A DNA stretch of 64,000 bases from Todiramphus chloris collaris (lineage: Eukaryota > Chordata > Aves > Coraciiformes > Alcedinidae), in contig JANVCC010000021.1 of NCBI GenBank assembly GCA_025345505.1, positions 25,096,599 to 25,160,598 of the forward strand, written 5' to 3'. Shown here in pieces: positions 48,150 to 61,500 of this stretch. Every line of letters starts with the position of its first letter. Position 1 is the stretch's first letter. The notes under the pieces are model-generated. The model was not told the origin of the DNA, did no database searches, and worked only from the letters and a program-made list of their open reading frames with translations. Made by a program: the position numbers and the translations under genes.

Positions 48150-51100
48150 TATACATATATACAAAGAACTATAGTTATATATACATATACATTTAACTAT
48201 ATGCATAGTTACATACTGTGTCAAATATCCTCTAGGTGCCACCTACTCGGTGGAAATATTTGAAACCTTCCATGATTAAAAAGGTCTGTTTTATTAATCT
48301 AGCTCAAGACATGCTAAGTGAAGAGCAGTTTCATAGAAGGATCCCTAGTTATATCTCATATGGTCTACAGCATACCTAAATACAACAATTTCATTTTCTA
48401 AAGTTGCACTTAGCTTTTGACTGATGTGTAGCCCTATAGAAAATCTGTGCCTAAATTTCTGTCAACAGCATTCCCCAAATGACTGAATTCCTATTTCTGA
48501 ACATTCTTAACCAAATATCACAAAAACTGAGTGGTTAGACATTTAGCTGACAAAACTGTGATACAAAAAAAATGTGATTTTGTTTCACTTGTGACAATTA
48601 TTTTTTTCTACAAAGCCTTCCATTCCTTCAAAATAACAATTGTGGTGAACTTTGGTATAAAAAAGTAAACTCTTGAGGAAGAGAAGGCAATCAGGCTGAT
48701 AAAAGAGAAATGGATTAATATTTTTTGGGGAGGAGTTAAAGTGTAGGATTATACTGCCCCTTTCTTAGAGTTCCTTGAAATGTTTCAGACTAGTTCATGG
48801 TTACAATATTCTTATGAACACACACACACACAAAACAAAACAAAACAAAACAGATGGAAGAAATGGCAAAGCATGAAAAGGATTTTTATTTGTAAGCATA
48901 CCGTTTACCTAATAAGCAGTCTATGTAAATGTGGTACATGTGATACAAGTATACTTCCACTCTATCCAGAAAGTACATATTATTACAGTAAAACTTGTTG
49001 AAGTGTTTGCAAAGATTGAGTTCAAATTTGCATATCCCCTGAAAAGTTATATTCATGACACTGCAATTTTCTGCATTATTCCAAGGAATTACTTACATTT
49101 TAGTGAAGAGGTCAGTTTATTTGACTAACAAACACCAGTAGAAATTCCTGTTATACTGTAGATTTTGTGGTGTATAGTGTTTGCATCAATTCCCAGACAA
49201 GACTCAATCTTGCTTAATGTACATGACAAATGGAGAACAGCTTGAAGGAGTGTCATAGTGTAAATACAAGCAGAAAACTTACTGCTAACCAGGAGATTGC
49301 TGAAAAGAACAATTATCTTTTTAATTAAAGCAATTAGTACTTGTTACTAAATTTCAATGATTCCACCCATAAATCTCTGCTCAGTAGCATATCAAGACAG
49401 TTATGAAAAGAAGCCCTGAAAATATTTTTGTGAACTTCTAATCTAATAAAACCAGCTTGAAAATGTGTCAGTACATATAGCTGAGTTAAGAACAATTATT
49501 TAAACATCAACTCTTTTCCAAGGTTATGAAAGCAGTACCATAGAAATGTCATAGAAAAAAATCACAGAAAAAAATATTCAGATGTACAAAGCAAATTGCC
49601 TTGACCAGAGCCACACACATGAGTGTAACTATCCTAACCTGGTTATATGAAAAGAAGCATACACGTAAGAGAAACGATTGACTAGATAATAAATTTTCTC
49701 TATCTCTGTGAAAAATAAAAATTGTGTAGCTGTTGGACTCGAGAAAAGACTAAAATGGTCTGACTGACAGAGGCAAAGTCTAAGGCAGGCTCCAAACAAT
49801 GGATCTCACCTTTGCTGAGATCATTTGGATTTAAATATTCTAAAGGAGGTTTTTTCTAATGTGGATTCTACATGTATATCATCAATACTACACCCTGTTT
49901 GTCTATCTTTCATCTATTCCCTGCTACAGTCCTGTTTTCTTCTACTTGTCTACTCCCTGCACTCTACCCCAGACTTCTCAGTCTTGCTCCTGGTCTCACT
50001 TCCCTATCACCTTTCCCTGGTCCTTATACAAATACTTGATAATATTTGATGTTACAACACAGTTATAAGGACTGTGTCATTATGCACTAAAAACCAACCA
50101 ACCAAACAAACAAACAAAAAAGAAACCACAACCAAAAAAACCACATGGTTATTACTGTGATTCCTAGAACTAGGAAAATACTACTAAAATACTTTCCAAA
50201 AAATTAGAAGGGGTATTTAATTCAAGACAAATAAAAATACTGGTCACATCAAAGGGGCAAAACTGCTTTTATGGTTCCAATAAAGTATTTGACTACCCCT
50301 AGGAGAAGACACCTAAAGCTGCTCAAAATCCCAGTTCAGTCAGTCTTATCATGGTCTATAACCTTTATAAGCAGTATTACTCTTAGTTCCAGGACTTTTT
50401 TAACACTTCTTTTTTCTCCCCAGAAGGAAAATGTGAGTTTGACTGCCAGGGTAGCTCAAGAAACAAACTCTTTGCAGGATTAAGTAAAACATCTAAATGA
50501 CTGATGTCAACCATTAAACTGAAAATCGTGCTGCAAGACTGATTTTATCATTATTCAAATTTCCTTTCAACAGTATTACCCTAGGGAATACTCTACTAGA
50601 TAAAGAAAGGTGCTTTTATTACCTTGTTATTACATTCTGGTCTCCTACATTTCTTACCTTGTATATGTAACAAATATTTTATTTACTCCTTCTACTATTT
50701 CTGAAGAATATTGGAGTAGGTAATTAGCACACACAATTTTAATCATCTCACTTAAGAACAGGACATCAGTAACACTCAGCTTGAGTTGTAAAAGGAGTTT
50801 TGTTTTCAAATATTTTTCTGTATTCATGAATAATTCTGAAATCATGCATATGAAAGGATGATTGCTTGACATATGAAGAATCTGCAGCCAGTTCTTCCCT
50901 TATTGAAAATAGCCATTTTGAAGTTAGTAGAACAGTGTTTGTGTAATATTACTCTAAAAAGACAACTCTATTTCCAAATAACATATAAATATTCAAAGTA
51001 ACATTCAGGCATATTTTTCATTGGTATTCACATTCTTTATTAGAAAAGTAAAAATGTACTTTTTAAATAAAAATATTTTATTTTTACCTGATGCTTTTGT

Positions 51101-52860
51101 AAAGGCATTTCTGAATTATTTTGTTCTGATTTTAGCTGATTATTATTGTTATTACTACTTTTAGAAAAATAATATATTTGTCATTTTTAATACTTCATTG
51201 ATTACTACTTCAAACTACTTTTTCAGTAATCATAATGAAAGAATTGAGGGGTGAAGAGAACACAAGCATGAGATGAAGGAATTGTACCATGTAACTGCTG
51301 TGAAATGTATCAAAGACAAATAAATTTTGTCTATTTTCTAACTAAGCACTCCAGATCATCTAAAAATGTTTCTCATCAAAACCTATTGAATATAAGTTTT
51401 TTTTTTTTTTTCAACTATCATAATATCTTTTTTTCCACTTTAATGAATCCTATATACATACGGATATTTTCTATAAAATTGCAGGTGTCATAATTGTCCT
51501 GGTTTGAATTATAACAGAATTAATACCGAATTAGAATATTCTAATTAACTAAGTCTGTTTCTTTGTCAAATTGAAGGACTTTTCCCTATTTTTCACGAAG
51601 CTGTTTTGATTATGCTTCTTAATTTGGAAAATGCTCCAGATGTTTCTGCTTGAGTTGTCTGTTCATGAAAGATATATTGTTAATGAATTCAGGCACATAA
51701 TTCAAAGCCACTCTCTTAAAATTTACACTTGCTATGGGCTTTGACTTTGATGAGAATAAGTTACTCATTCAAAGACTCTTAGTTTACAAAGAATTATACA
51801 ACAAAGGTTGGAATATCAGGCATTATGAATTTACCGTACTGAATTTCCATTAATTTATCAACAGCTGAAGTGATGGAATTTATTCATTTCAACACAACTT
51901 TTCAGCTTTTTTTATTTCCTTCTTTATTAGCTTCCTGAGGTCTTCTGGATTATTCGCTTGCCTTCTAGTATCATTCATTTAACAGGAGCTTCAAATTTAA
52001 TCTGTCTGCTTCACAGCTCTGAAAATGTTGACATATGCTTAACAAAGTAATATTCCTAAAGTATGCATGCCCGCTTCCTACAGAAGCACTCAATAGTAAT
52101 GCATCATTGAACACACCTTACAATTAAATTTATTTTAACATGTACACTAAATGGTAATTTAAAAATTATGTTAATGCATGACCATGCCACCCCCTCCATG
52201 CCTCCCGCCCTAACCTTTAAGGATTTTCTCTTTGTTCTTTTTTTTCTCTCAAAAACTTCCATATGACTATGAAGTAATACCCATTTTGGAGACAAACTCA
52301 AAGGAACTTTAAAAGCATGACTGATGTGCAAAATACTATATACAGTAACCATTACACTTAGGTTTAATGCATTTTATTCTCCTTTTGCTTAAAATATAAG
52401 ACTTCTGTGATACAAAGCTGTGTGCTAATTGCTTAGCTTTCAATAAGGAAGGGATGAAAAATCAGGGGTTACTTTGTAGTATCACTGATGACTATTTTTT
52501 TCCTTTGGGACATCTGCTGCATAGATGTATAATGCAACTTTCAGAACAGCATGGTTGCCATGGAGAAGTTTCTCAATTGATAAGGGATGGGGGAAAACTG
52601 TCAGGAGAGTCTCACCCACAGACAATGAATAAGGTTCTTGAAAATAGTTCAATGACTTGGTCAAAAAGAAAGATAATTTTCCCTTAGATCTTTCAGTCTA
52701 TATTTTTACTACGCTTACTATGAAGTTGTGATTAACTAAACATGACAAGAGCTCTATTCCATGACTATGATTACGCTAAGTGTTCTTCAGCATTTCAGTT
52801 ACTAAAAAAGGAAACATCCCTGTTGAGTAGAAAGAAATAAGGAAGTGACTGAGTGTGTTC
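48150..52860. other. AT-rich intergenic DNA
   Basis: No gene recognised. It has a (CA)n/(CAAAA)n array at 48,822-48,852 and (AACC)n/(AAAC)n near 50,090-50,140. Overlapping 69- and 74-codon frames at 49,825-50,068 are Ser/Leu-rich and carry no motif. Confidence 0.6.
48822..48852. repeat. (CA)n then (AAAAC)n microsatellite
   Basis: Compound array of about eight CA units and four AAAAC units. Confidence 0.88.
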
Positions 52861-52864
52861 AGTT

Positions 52865-53640
52865 TGTGTCTCTCAGGGTTTTGGTAGCAGGGGAGGGGCC
52901 ACTGGCATGTCTCCTTGTAAGAAGTTTCAAGAAGCTTCTTCAGCTCCAAGTTGGACCCAAATCTAGGCAACACTGAGCCAATCAGTGCCTCTGTGATAGC
53001 ATATTTAAGAAGGGAAAACCTGTTGAGTGAGTCCTTTTATTTTTGGAGTACTTTTGTTTCAGTGAGGAGTGGGACATGAGAGATTATCATATGGACACCA
53101 AGGTCAGTGAGAAATGAGTGGGGGAAGGCATGCTAGAGCAATCATTCCCCTTTGGCCTAAAGTGTGATGGAAGGCTGAGCCCTTTCAGCCCTTAGAGATC
53201 AATAGTGGAGAAGAATCCCATCTGCAGCCCATGGAGTGCTGAAGCAATGGACTGACCCTGAAGAAGACCATCACTTTGTTGGAGGCCTGCACTGTAGTGA
53301 TCCATCACTGGGAGGATTACAGCCCACAGGAAGGACCCATGCTAGCTGGAGAAGTTCATGGAGTACTATCTTCCATGGGAGGGAAACCACTTTGCCACAG
53401 GGAAGGAATGTGAGGAGCTTCCCCCCTGAGGATGAAGGAGTGGCAGAAAAAACAGAACAGACTGGGACTGACTGCAACCCACATTCCATGCACCTCTGAA
53501 CCACTGGTGGGGAGAATGTAGCAGAGATGGTCCCAGGAAGAAATCTGTTTGTAATTATTACTGTTCTATTATGGTTCAGTTGGTGAATTGGTGGTGGTGG
53601 TGGTTAAATTAAATAAATCACCAACTTGATTGGTGAGTTT
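52865..53640 (+). mobile_element. Avian ERVL-type LTR, 3' end missing, plus strand
   Basis: CTCAGGGTTTTGGTAGCAGGGG (about 52,874) at the start and a TATTTAAG box (53,002-53,009) fit the U3 of a well-known avian ERVL LTR. ACACCAAGGTCAGTGA (about 53,096) follows. CTGCAGCCCATGGAG, GGACCCATGCTAGCTGGAGAAG and CCATGGGAGGGA repeats (53,220-53,390) correspond to the reiterated segment of that LTR, and GAGGAGCTTCCCCCCTGAGGA comes next. AATAAA lies at 53,612-53,617, after which the match fades near GATTGGTGAG. U5 is therefore truncated. No retroviral gene adjoins it. Confidence 0.75.
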
Positions 53641-53644
53641 TACC

Positions 53645-54765
53645 AGTCATCACTACTGCTGTGCACAAGCAGCCAATTATAAAAACCTGAAGAATTTTTT
53701 GAAGCACTCTTCTTTTTTCATGATTGTTCAGAATGGCTTACCAGTGGTTCTTCCCTTATTACAAATTGATTTTGTCATATAAAAAGCCACTTTAGCACAA
53801 TATTTTTCTAGTTCATCTCTTGTATTTCACATTTGTGGCACATAACAAAGATTATATATGAGCAAGACAATGAGAAAGAATGTGTTTTGGAGGAGTATCT
53901 GCAAAAATGAACTGATTTTGGTAAAGCTTTTTTGTGGTAAAATGTCAAAAAGAAAATAGATAAGGGAATGACACATAATTAATTTTAGAATTATTATTTT
54001 TGAGTAATATACAGGAATTGTTATTTTGGGTTGGGTGTATCTGTCAGAATGTAACTACTGAAGAATAAAGTCATAGCAAATTGACCTTGACACCAAACTT
54101 TAAAACATGTATTAACAGGTAGTTTTGAAATTTTCAAGGGATTGGTAGACCTGTGCAAGATAGAGAACTTTTACGTGATAAATGCAAGAACTAACTAATT
54201 CTTCTAACATCAAAAGGATGCTATATACAAGAGCATTATAAACAAAAGCAAGTATAAACAAGAAGGTGTCAAAAAACGTTAATACAGTTTAGTGTAGTGG
54301 TTTTCACACTGTTTCATGGTCACTGGAGATATTACTGATCAGGTTTGCTAACTTGCTTCCTTGCTTATCCTATATTGCTTCGATTGCTAAAAATTTGTTT
54401 TACCATTAAGCAGTGTCAGTAATTAATCCGGTGAGGTATTATCATAATGAATTATATAAATATTATTTTAACACATATGAACAGCAGAGGGCCATCTGGT
54501 GCAAAGTTTGATAGTTCCAAGAACAAAAGTTTTCAGTTGTTTTTTCTTATTTTCATGAAATCTAGCATAATACTGATTAGGTAGATATGTTCATATTTAC
54601 AAAAAAATTTTTTTTTTTTTTTTTTTTTTTTTAGAAGACACTATGACATCCAACCCACTGTTTTCTTTCTGGTAACTTAAGGTATACTTTCTAATTTTCT
54701 ATGTAATTATATTAATGTATATTTATATGGATATAATTATATTCGTATTGATCAGAGCAATCTCA
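53645..54765. other. AT-rich spacer
   Basis: No gene recognised. An A8-T25 palindromic homopolymer lies at 54,600-54,632 before the next CR1. Confidence 0.6.
54600..54632. repeat. A8-T25 homopolymer junction
   Basis: Eight A meet 25 T. Same type of junction as the T/A palindrome at 22.7 kb. Confidence 0.9.
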
Positions 54766-54769
54766 GGCA

Positions 54770-55470
54770 TTAATATAGGCTGGGCAGTCACTGGCTTGAG
54801 AGTAGCCCCAAAGAAAATGACTTGGGGGTACTGGTGGACGAGCTGTCAGTGCACACTTGCAGCCCAGAAGGCTAATCATATCCTGGGCTGCCTCAAGAGA
54901 AGTGTGGCCAGCAGGTTGCGGGAGGTGATTCTCCCTCTCTACTCAACTCTTATGAGACCTCACCTGGAGTACTGCATCCAGTCTGGAGCCCCTATTACAG
55001 GAAGGATATGGACGTTCTAGAGCATGTTCAAAGAAGGGCCATGAGGATGGGGGCTGGAACACCTCTCCTATGAGGACAGACTGAGGGAGCTGGAGTTGTT
55101 CAGTCTGGAGAAAGCTCCGAGGAGACCTTATTGTAGCTTTGCAGTATCTTAAGGGGGCCTACAATAAAACTGGTGAGAGACTTTTTTAGGATGTTGGGTT
55201 GTGCTAGGACTAGAGGAATGAATCAAAACTAGAGGTGGGTAAATTCAGATTAGACACTAGGAAGAAGTTCTTTACCATGAGGGTGGTGAGACACTGGAAT
55301 GGGTTGCCCAGGGAAGTAGTGGAAGCCCTATCCCTGGAAGATTTTGAGGCCAAGCAGGATGGGGCTCTGACAAACCTGATCTAGTGGGAGGTGACCCTGC
55401 CATTGGCAGGGGGGTTGAATCTAGATGATCTTTAAGGTCCCTTCCAACCCTGACAATTCTATGATTCTAT
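54770..55470 (+). mobile_element. CR1 LINE, 5'-truncated, 3' 0.7 kb
   Basis: It begins in the ORF2 C-terminal part (GGCTGGGCAGTCACTGG, near 54,778). It runs through CACCTGGAGTACTGCATCCAG (about 54,961) and TTCAGTCTGGAGAAAGC (about 55,099), and ends in CTATGATTCTAT (55,470) after GATGATCTTTAAGGTCCCTTCC. Frame breaks occur throughout; the longest frame is 101 codons (54,715-55,020). This is the best-preserved 3' end on the plus strand. Confidence 0.93.
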
Positions 55471-55474
55471 ATTT

Positions 55475-56140
55475 TGTCATTATACAGGTTATTTATTTAA
55501 AGACCTTTCTTAATTACATTAAATGATATCCTTCTGAAGTTTATTTATAATTTATTATTAAAGAAATATATATATATTGCTATATTTTAAGCTATAATAT
55601 ATAAAACAGATGACCTGATAGTTCAGGAAACTGGGAATATATTATGAACCTACTTGACCACTCATTTTCTTGCTCAAATGCATTTCTTTTTGGATATAAA
55701 AGGATATATAAGCTTCCTTTGGAAAATTGCCCTTATATTCATTCTATTTCAAGAAAAGATATGTCTATTTCACATCTAGTAATAAATAAAATCTTTCACT
55801 GACATCTTTGAAAAAAAGCTAGTATATCTGGTCCTGATTCTGTCACCGACACAAGAAGAATAATAGTGTAAATAGATCCTGCAGAAACACATGGTAACTT
55901 GAACTGCCTGGGAAATCAGCTAGTTGTTGTAGTAAACCCTCACCATCCCTGTTGTGCTCGTGCACTTACAACTAAATTCTTGGAAATACAGGGCAGGTAT
56001 TCTTTCAACCCTAATTTCCCCTGCTTGTCCTAGTAAAAATCAGAGAAGCCATGCAGACATTTAGATACACTAAATATCCTGATGGGTTCAGAAGCAACCC
56101 TCAAGATCTATATAAAATAATAAAAATGTAAAATAATTTA
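55475..56140. other. AT-rich spacer
   Basis: No gene or element recognised. Confidence 0.6.
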
Positions 56141-56445
56141 GATTGGAAGGCACCTCTGGAAGTCCCATGCTCCAACTTCTTGCTCAAAGCAAGGATAAAC
56201 TTCAGAAGTAGATTAGGTGGCCTAGAATCCTGTCCAGTTAAACTCTGAATAATTTCTTGTGTATTATATGTGCCACTTCCTAATTATTTTGGCGACTGTC
56301 CTCTAGACTTGTGCCAGTGTGGCAATAACCTTCTGGTACTATGTAACCAAAAGCTGAACCCGATAAACCACACTGGATCTCATAGGTGCCAAACTGAGAG
56401 CAATAATATTTCCCTTGACCTGCATGGGAGCATATTGTTTGTACA
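56141..56445 (-). mobile_element. Old CR1 LINE 3' fragment, minus strand
   Basis: On plus it begins TTGGAAGGCACCTCTGGAAGT, followed by CCAACTTCTTGCTCAAAGCA. Later come CTGTCCTCTAGACTTGTGCCAG and ACCAAAAGCTGAAC, all decayed forms of known CR1 3' and C-terminal sequence in reverse. Divergence is high, like the relic at 21 kb. A solo LTR lies about 100 bases on. Confidence 0.75.
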
Positions 56446-56547
56446 GTCTTTTATAGGATTAACCTTCATTGCTACTGTACTAAATTACTTTATTCCTCTG
56501 AATGATGATTTCTTCCAATGATTTCTTCAGTAAGTGGACTGATAAAT

Positions 56548-57036
56548 TGTGGTGGGTTTATCCTGGCTAGGCACCAGGTGCCCACCAAGCCCTTCCATCA
56601 CTCCCCCCCCCCCCCCCCCAACATCTGTCAGCACGGCATTCAGGGAGAGAATAAGACAAAAAGAAAAGAGCTGTGGGTTATGATAGATAAAGATGCTATT
56701 CTCCACTACCTGTCCACAGGTGATGTTGGGCTGAGTCCAGGAGTCCAGGAAGCAGGGCTCTAAAACACATATCGGTTGCTCAGAGGACAAAGCCAAATAC
56801 TCACACCATCCTCATCCTGCCCTCTCCCTTTATAGTTGAGCTGACGTCTATGGTATGGAATATCCCACTGGTCAGCTCAGGTCAGCTGTATCCCCTCCCC
56901 CATCTTGCCCTCACATCCTTTGATGCCATGTAAGCACTGGCAGTCATAACACAGGTGTGCTATCAACACCCTCTAGCTGCTAGTACTGCAGCATGAGGGC
57001 TGGATGGGGAAAAGCAGCTCAGACAGACCCACTACA
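56548..57036 (-). mobile_element. Avian ERVL-type solo LTR, minus strand
   Basis: Reading minus, it starts TGTAGTGGGTCTGTCTGAGCTG (57,036) and ends ATAAACCCACCACA (56,548), the expected TG...CA form. A TATAAA box (plus 56,829-56,834) and a GGATATTCCATACCATAG block match the U3 of the LTR at 44 kb. Flanks are TAAAT (56,543-56,547) and TAGAT (57,037-57,041), a five-base duplication with one mismatch, fitting ERVL integration. Length 489 bases. A run of 17 C (plus 56,603-56,619) lies near the U5 end. Both ends are present with no viral interior, so this is a recombination-derived solo LTR. Confidence 0.85.
56603..56619. repeat. poly(C), 17 bases, inside LTR
   Basis: Uninterrupted C run in the CATCACTCCCC region that is normally a mixed C/T tract in this LTR family, so it probably expanded after insertion. 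Confidence 0.88.
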
Positions 57037-57746
57037 TAGATAAGGGTGAAAAATGTTCCGTGAAAGAGGTGTTTCTGGAATTTCATTGTTGATAAATGCA
57101 TACTGATGTTTTAAAGCTTACTTTAAATCTTTATGTTGATATTTTGTTTCTGATTCAGATAATCAAATTCAGATGTATAATTCAGTAACAGAGGTGTCTG
57201 ATGTTATTAGATATGCCCCAAACTGGAGGCCTGTCTCCCTGTGCCAGAAGAACATAGGTATCTCATAAGTCTTACGATATACTACAGTCCTGTGTAGATG
57301 TCCTGGATAACTTAAGGATGAGTTCCTGTCCAATCAGTGACAAAAATGCATTGCAGTCAGACAGATTTAGCAATCTAAAATTGAAGTATTTATAGCTAGT
57401 TGCCTAAGAAATTAAAAGAATTAAAGTTTACAAAGAGTTTATTTCATAGAGACCTTTGTTAGGGTGGCTAAATTGTTCCTTCATTAATAGTACCGACATC
57501 ATTATACTGTCAATAAGGAAGGTTTTATCAATGAGATACCTACCCCTAGATAACTGAGGCAGGTGAAATAAATCCCACCTTTAGTGACCTACATATGTCA
57601 GTAGCATTAGTTTAAATTCTACCCATGGCTTTGAAAAATCTTCCTGAGAAATGACACTAGAAGATAAAATTCAGTTGGTGTTATGGATACATTTATGATG
57701 ATAATTTTTATCTGGATCTATATAGGTGACCAAGATTTATTTATGG

Positions 57747-57782
57747 ATTGATTGATTGATTGATCAATTGATTAATTGATTC
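57747..57782. repeat. (GATT)n microsatellite
   Basis: Four perfect units and several variants. Confidence 0.85.
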
Positions 57783-58462
57783 ATTGTAGATAAATAACAT
57801 ACAAACATTCTGTGATAAGCTTTGGAGTTTTAATTATTATTATATACAAACATTAAAGTTTCTTAGCAATGCACTTGTAATTAAATACATAAATACTATC
57901 TTTCAGAGTGCATGCATTTATGTGGGGTTTTTTTAATAGGAGATACAATCTATTTTTGATTTAATTTTTGGTTTCACTTTTTTTCTATTCTCACCCCTTT
58001 TTCTTACATATTTATATATATTTAAAAAAATATTGTTAACAACATGGATACATTGTTTTGACTAAGTGGGTTACTTAAAAATATTTTAAGCATTCAAGAA
58101 TTTAATTTTAATAATGCAAGGATTTTAATAATATTCTTTGGAATCTATTAGAAACACTGTGACGCAATTCAAGAGCTCCCTCTTCTGACCACCAAAACCC
58201 ATCAGAATACTTTCTTAAAGAACATCTGCTCCTATCCAGAAAGGTAGTTTAATGATCCTGTGCCTTTAAAGGTTTACATTGTTTTGCCACTATTTTTTCA
58301 TGTTCAGATCAAACCTGAGATTCTATACAGTTTTGCTGCTTAAAAAACCCCATACAAGCATGGTCCCCAACCTTTTATTTAAACCATGCATTTTCTAATA
58401 GGAAAAAAAAAAAATTAGAGGAGTAGAAGCTCACCACTCCATTATATATGGTTAATCCTAAC

Positions 58463-58507
58463 AATATTATATTAATTATATTATATTACATTATATTACA
58501 TTACTAT
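58463..58507. repeat. (ATTAT)n/(ATTAC)n microsatellite
   Basis: Pentamer array of about eight units with a C/T variant. Confidence 0.85.
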
Positions 58508-61500
58508 ATGGTGGAGGAGCAACAGTGCCATGTAGAGTAAAACAGTCACAAGCAACAAGCATCACAAGATTGCATTACAAGCTTAACTTTGTTGAACGCA
58601 ACTAGTAGGTGAGATTTTAACTCTACCTACAAATTTGGTTCCCACTGATGTTAGAGGGAATTAAACACCTCTAAAGATGTAAGCAATCATGAACTTCTCA
58701 GTATTGTTTTCCCCAGGTTAGAATCTAGAACCCCGTATTAGACCTTAAACTCCTGTTATAAAGCATACGGAGACACATCTGCTGTATTTCACAATGGCAT
58801 CCAAGACCAGCAGGACAGTTTTTGTGGGTTACCAACAGCCATCACTCTTGTGGAGATGCCTTCTGCAGCTAGCAACTGGAGAAGGATGGATGACAGAATT
58901 TTTTTGTCAAATCTCCACACATATGTAATTCACTCAGAGGTGCTCCACTTGAGATCCAGTGCCCAGAAAAATAGTTAGTAACACAACTCAAAGAAATGTA
59001 GAAGTTTCTTCTCCCCCAAACACATAACAAGACAAGAAATTACCTTAGGCTCTTGTTCCCACATATTGGTTTTCTTTTTAATAGCTACAATGCTTTTCCT
59101 GCATATAGAAGAGCATGTCCATTCTTTCCTTCATTAAGTCCTGATGCAAGGCAAGTGAAGAGCAGTAATGTATACCGAATGTGACTTAATTACTAAATCG
59201 AGGAAGAGCACCTGAAATCTGACCAGAAATCAAGCATCTGAATCTTGAGAGATTTCAAATTTCAAATTTCTCTCTCTTCAGATGTTTTAACAGTCTTTCC
59301 ATGAAGGATCCAGTTCTGAAGGTCTGATGGGATATTTTCTCATCCTCTGTATATAGAACTGTTTTACACACATACCTACTTGGAAACAAGTAGCTACTAC
59401 ATAAGTGGATTGACACTTAATGGTGAGAACTAGGAGGAGACAGACTATGAGAATAAATTATTTCATGGCAGTGTCTGCATAATTGAAAAGAAATGGGTGT
59501 CTACCTTTCCAGTTTTTATGTGTTACACCCTTTAGGAATATGTAGGCTATTGATAAAGGCAGACTACTACACTGAATCCATTCAGTCAAAATAAATACAG
59601 GAATATTTAATATTTGAACATGTAGTCATAAAATTGTGTCACATTCATCAACCACAACAGGACCAAAACATTTTCACATATGTCCAAAAGAAGCTCTCTC
59701 ATGACACTTACTGTTGATTTAAATAAAGTAATCCATCCCAGTGTGAAAACAAAGTTATTTAAGGTGTTATTAACTTTATGAGAATTATTCCTAAAGAAAT
59801 AGTGTGAAATAGAAAGACGTTCAGAGTGAAGCAAAGAAAGAAAATACAAAAATAAATGGTCAAATGCTTGTTATCTGGGGACCACTGTCAAGCTATAAAA
59901 AATAATTGTGCAAATGTTTATATTTAAAGAATAATTGAGATAAAAGAAATAGAAGTAGGTGTATTTCCACAAAGTCTGATTTAAAACAAATAATGTTATC
60001 CATTGGATCACCAGTATGAAAAGTTCGAGCATGCTGGTTTGGTGATCTCTGACCTAAACCTTTCTATTTAGATGCGAAAGTTAATGTGTTCAGAGCCTGG
60101 AGTAACAGAGTTTCAAAATAATTATTTTATAGGAATATTTTCATTAAGAGTAGATAGTCATTGACAACACATGTTTTATGAGAACTGTTCTGGACTAACA
60201 AAAGACATTCACTTAATCATGTTAGAGAAAATGTTCTTCTTTACAGTGTTTTTAGCATTAGGAACCACTTCTATAAGTCACTGCCTCAAGGAACTTAATA
60301 TTATAAGGCATCTTATGAAGATTTGGTGAGAAGTACTACTTTGCTTGAACTTCCAATGTCTCCTTTGGGGCACTGCATAAAATTATTATGAAAGGCTGTA
60401 ATGAATAATAAAATTGTATTATGAGACTAAAAATGATCAGGGAACATTCATCACCTACTTCTGCCCCAAAATCATATATAAAATTGCAACATTAGCATAA
60501 AGTCTCATGAATGACAGATGGTTTGGATTAAAATGTGTCATTCGGCCATTTAGAAGCTGGATTATCCAATGATATTTAAGTTTTGCCCACTCACTATTAT
60601 TGAAACTTTTATCTGTATACAAGATATTGTAATACGTGCTGTTGAAGCCTGTTTCTTAAAGCTGTAACTAGAATTGTTCTGTACGTCACTGATAGCAAGA
60701 ACAGACAAAATTGTGCTAACTGTTGTATAGCAGATTGCAGTTATGTTGAAAACTCTGGTTAAAGTTTTACAGTTTAGTCCCCAGTTCTGAAAACAGTCAG
60801 ATGTTAAATATCCCTAGGGTCTGGACAGAGGTTATAATGGTCATGAGGATGATTTACACATATGTCATGCATCTATAATGGAAAAAATAAGGTAGGTAGT
60901 GGTCTGTGTGAATTCTCTCTCCTAGAAAATCCTGAAGTATGCAACAAATACATCCTTAAGCAATGTACTCTTTCAGTTATTTATAGCCTTCAAGTCTTAC
61001 ATAAAATGCTTTCACAAGTGAAGACACTTGATAGATACTTCAAATCTATTCTGGAAAAATATGTTCTTGCAGGAGACAAATATGTCTGCTTATTGACACA
61101 TTGTTAGGAAAGATTCCTGCCAACAAGCAACTACTAACAGATGCAGAAGTTGAGAATAGTATGAAGATCTCTTACGAAATTTCCTCCATTTCTCTCTGAT
61201 AACTGTGATGTTGCACGACAATCAATTAGTAAACTGGTGCTACAAGGAAGAACTCACTTGAGATTTCTGTCTTGTTTCAAATGTAGTAATTCTGCTAACG
61301 TTCTGGCTCAAGGCAGCGTGCCATGTTGTCTCTCTCAAACCTCGTTGTTTCCTGTCACAGAGAAACACCAGCCTGTAGCTGACAGAATCTGTCTCCTCAA
61401 CAGCAAATATAGTAATCAATGCAACTTTGTAATATAAACAAGCCATCCTTCTGTTCAGTGTCAGACTTCCCCTTGTCTCATCCTAACTGAATTACCTAAT

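Noticed and set aside
53236..53504. 87- and 77-codon frames on opposite strands
   Set aside because: Both lie in the reiterated part of an ERVL-type LTR, which is non-coding.
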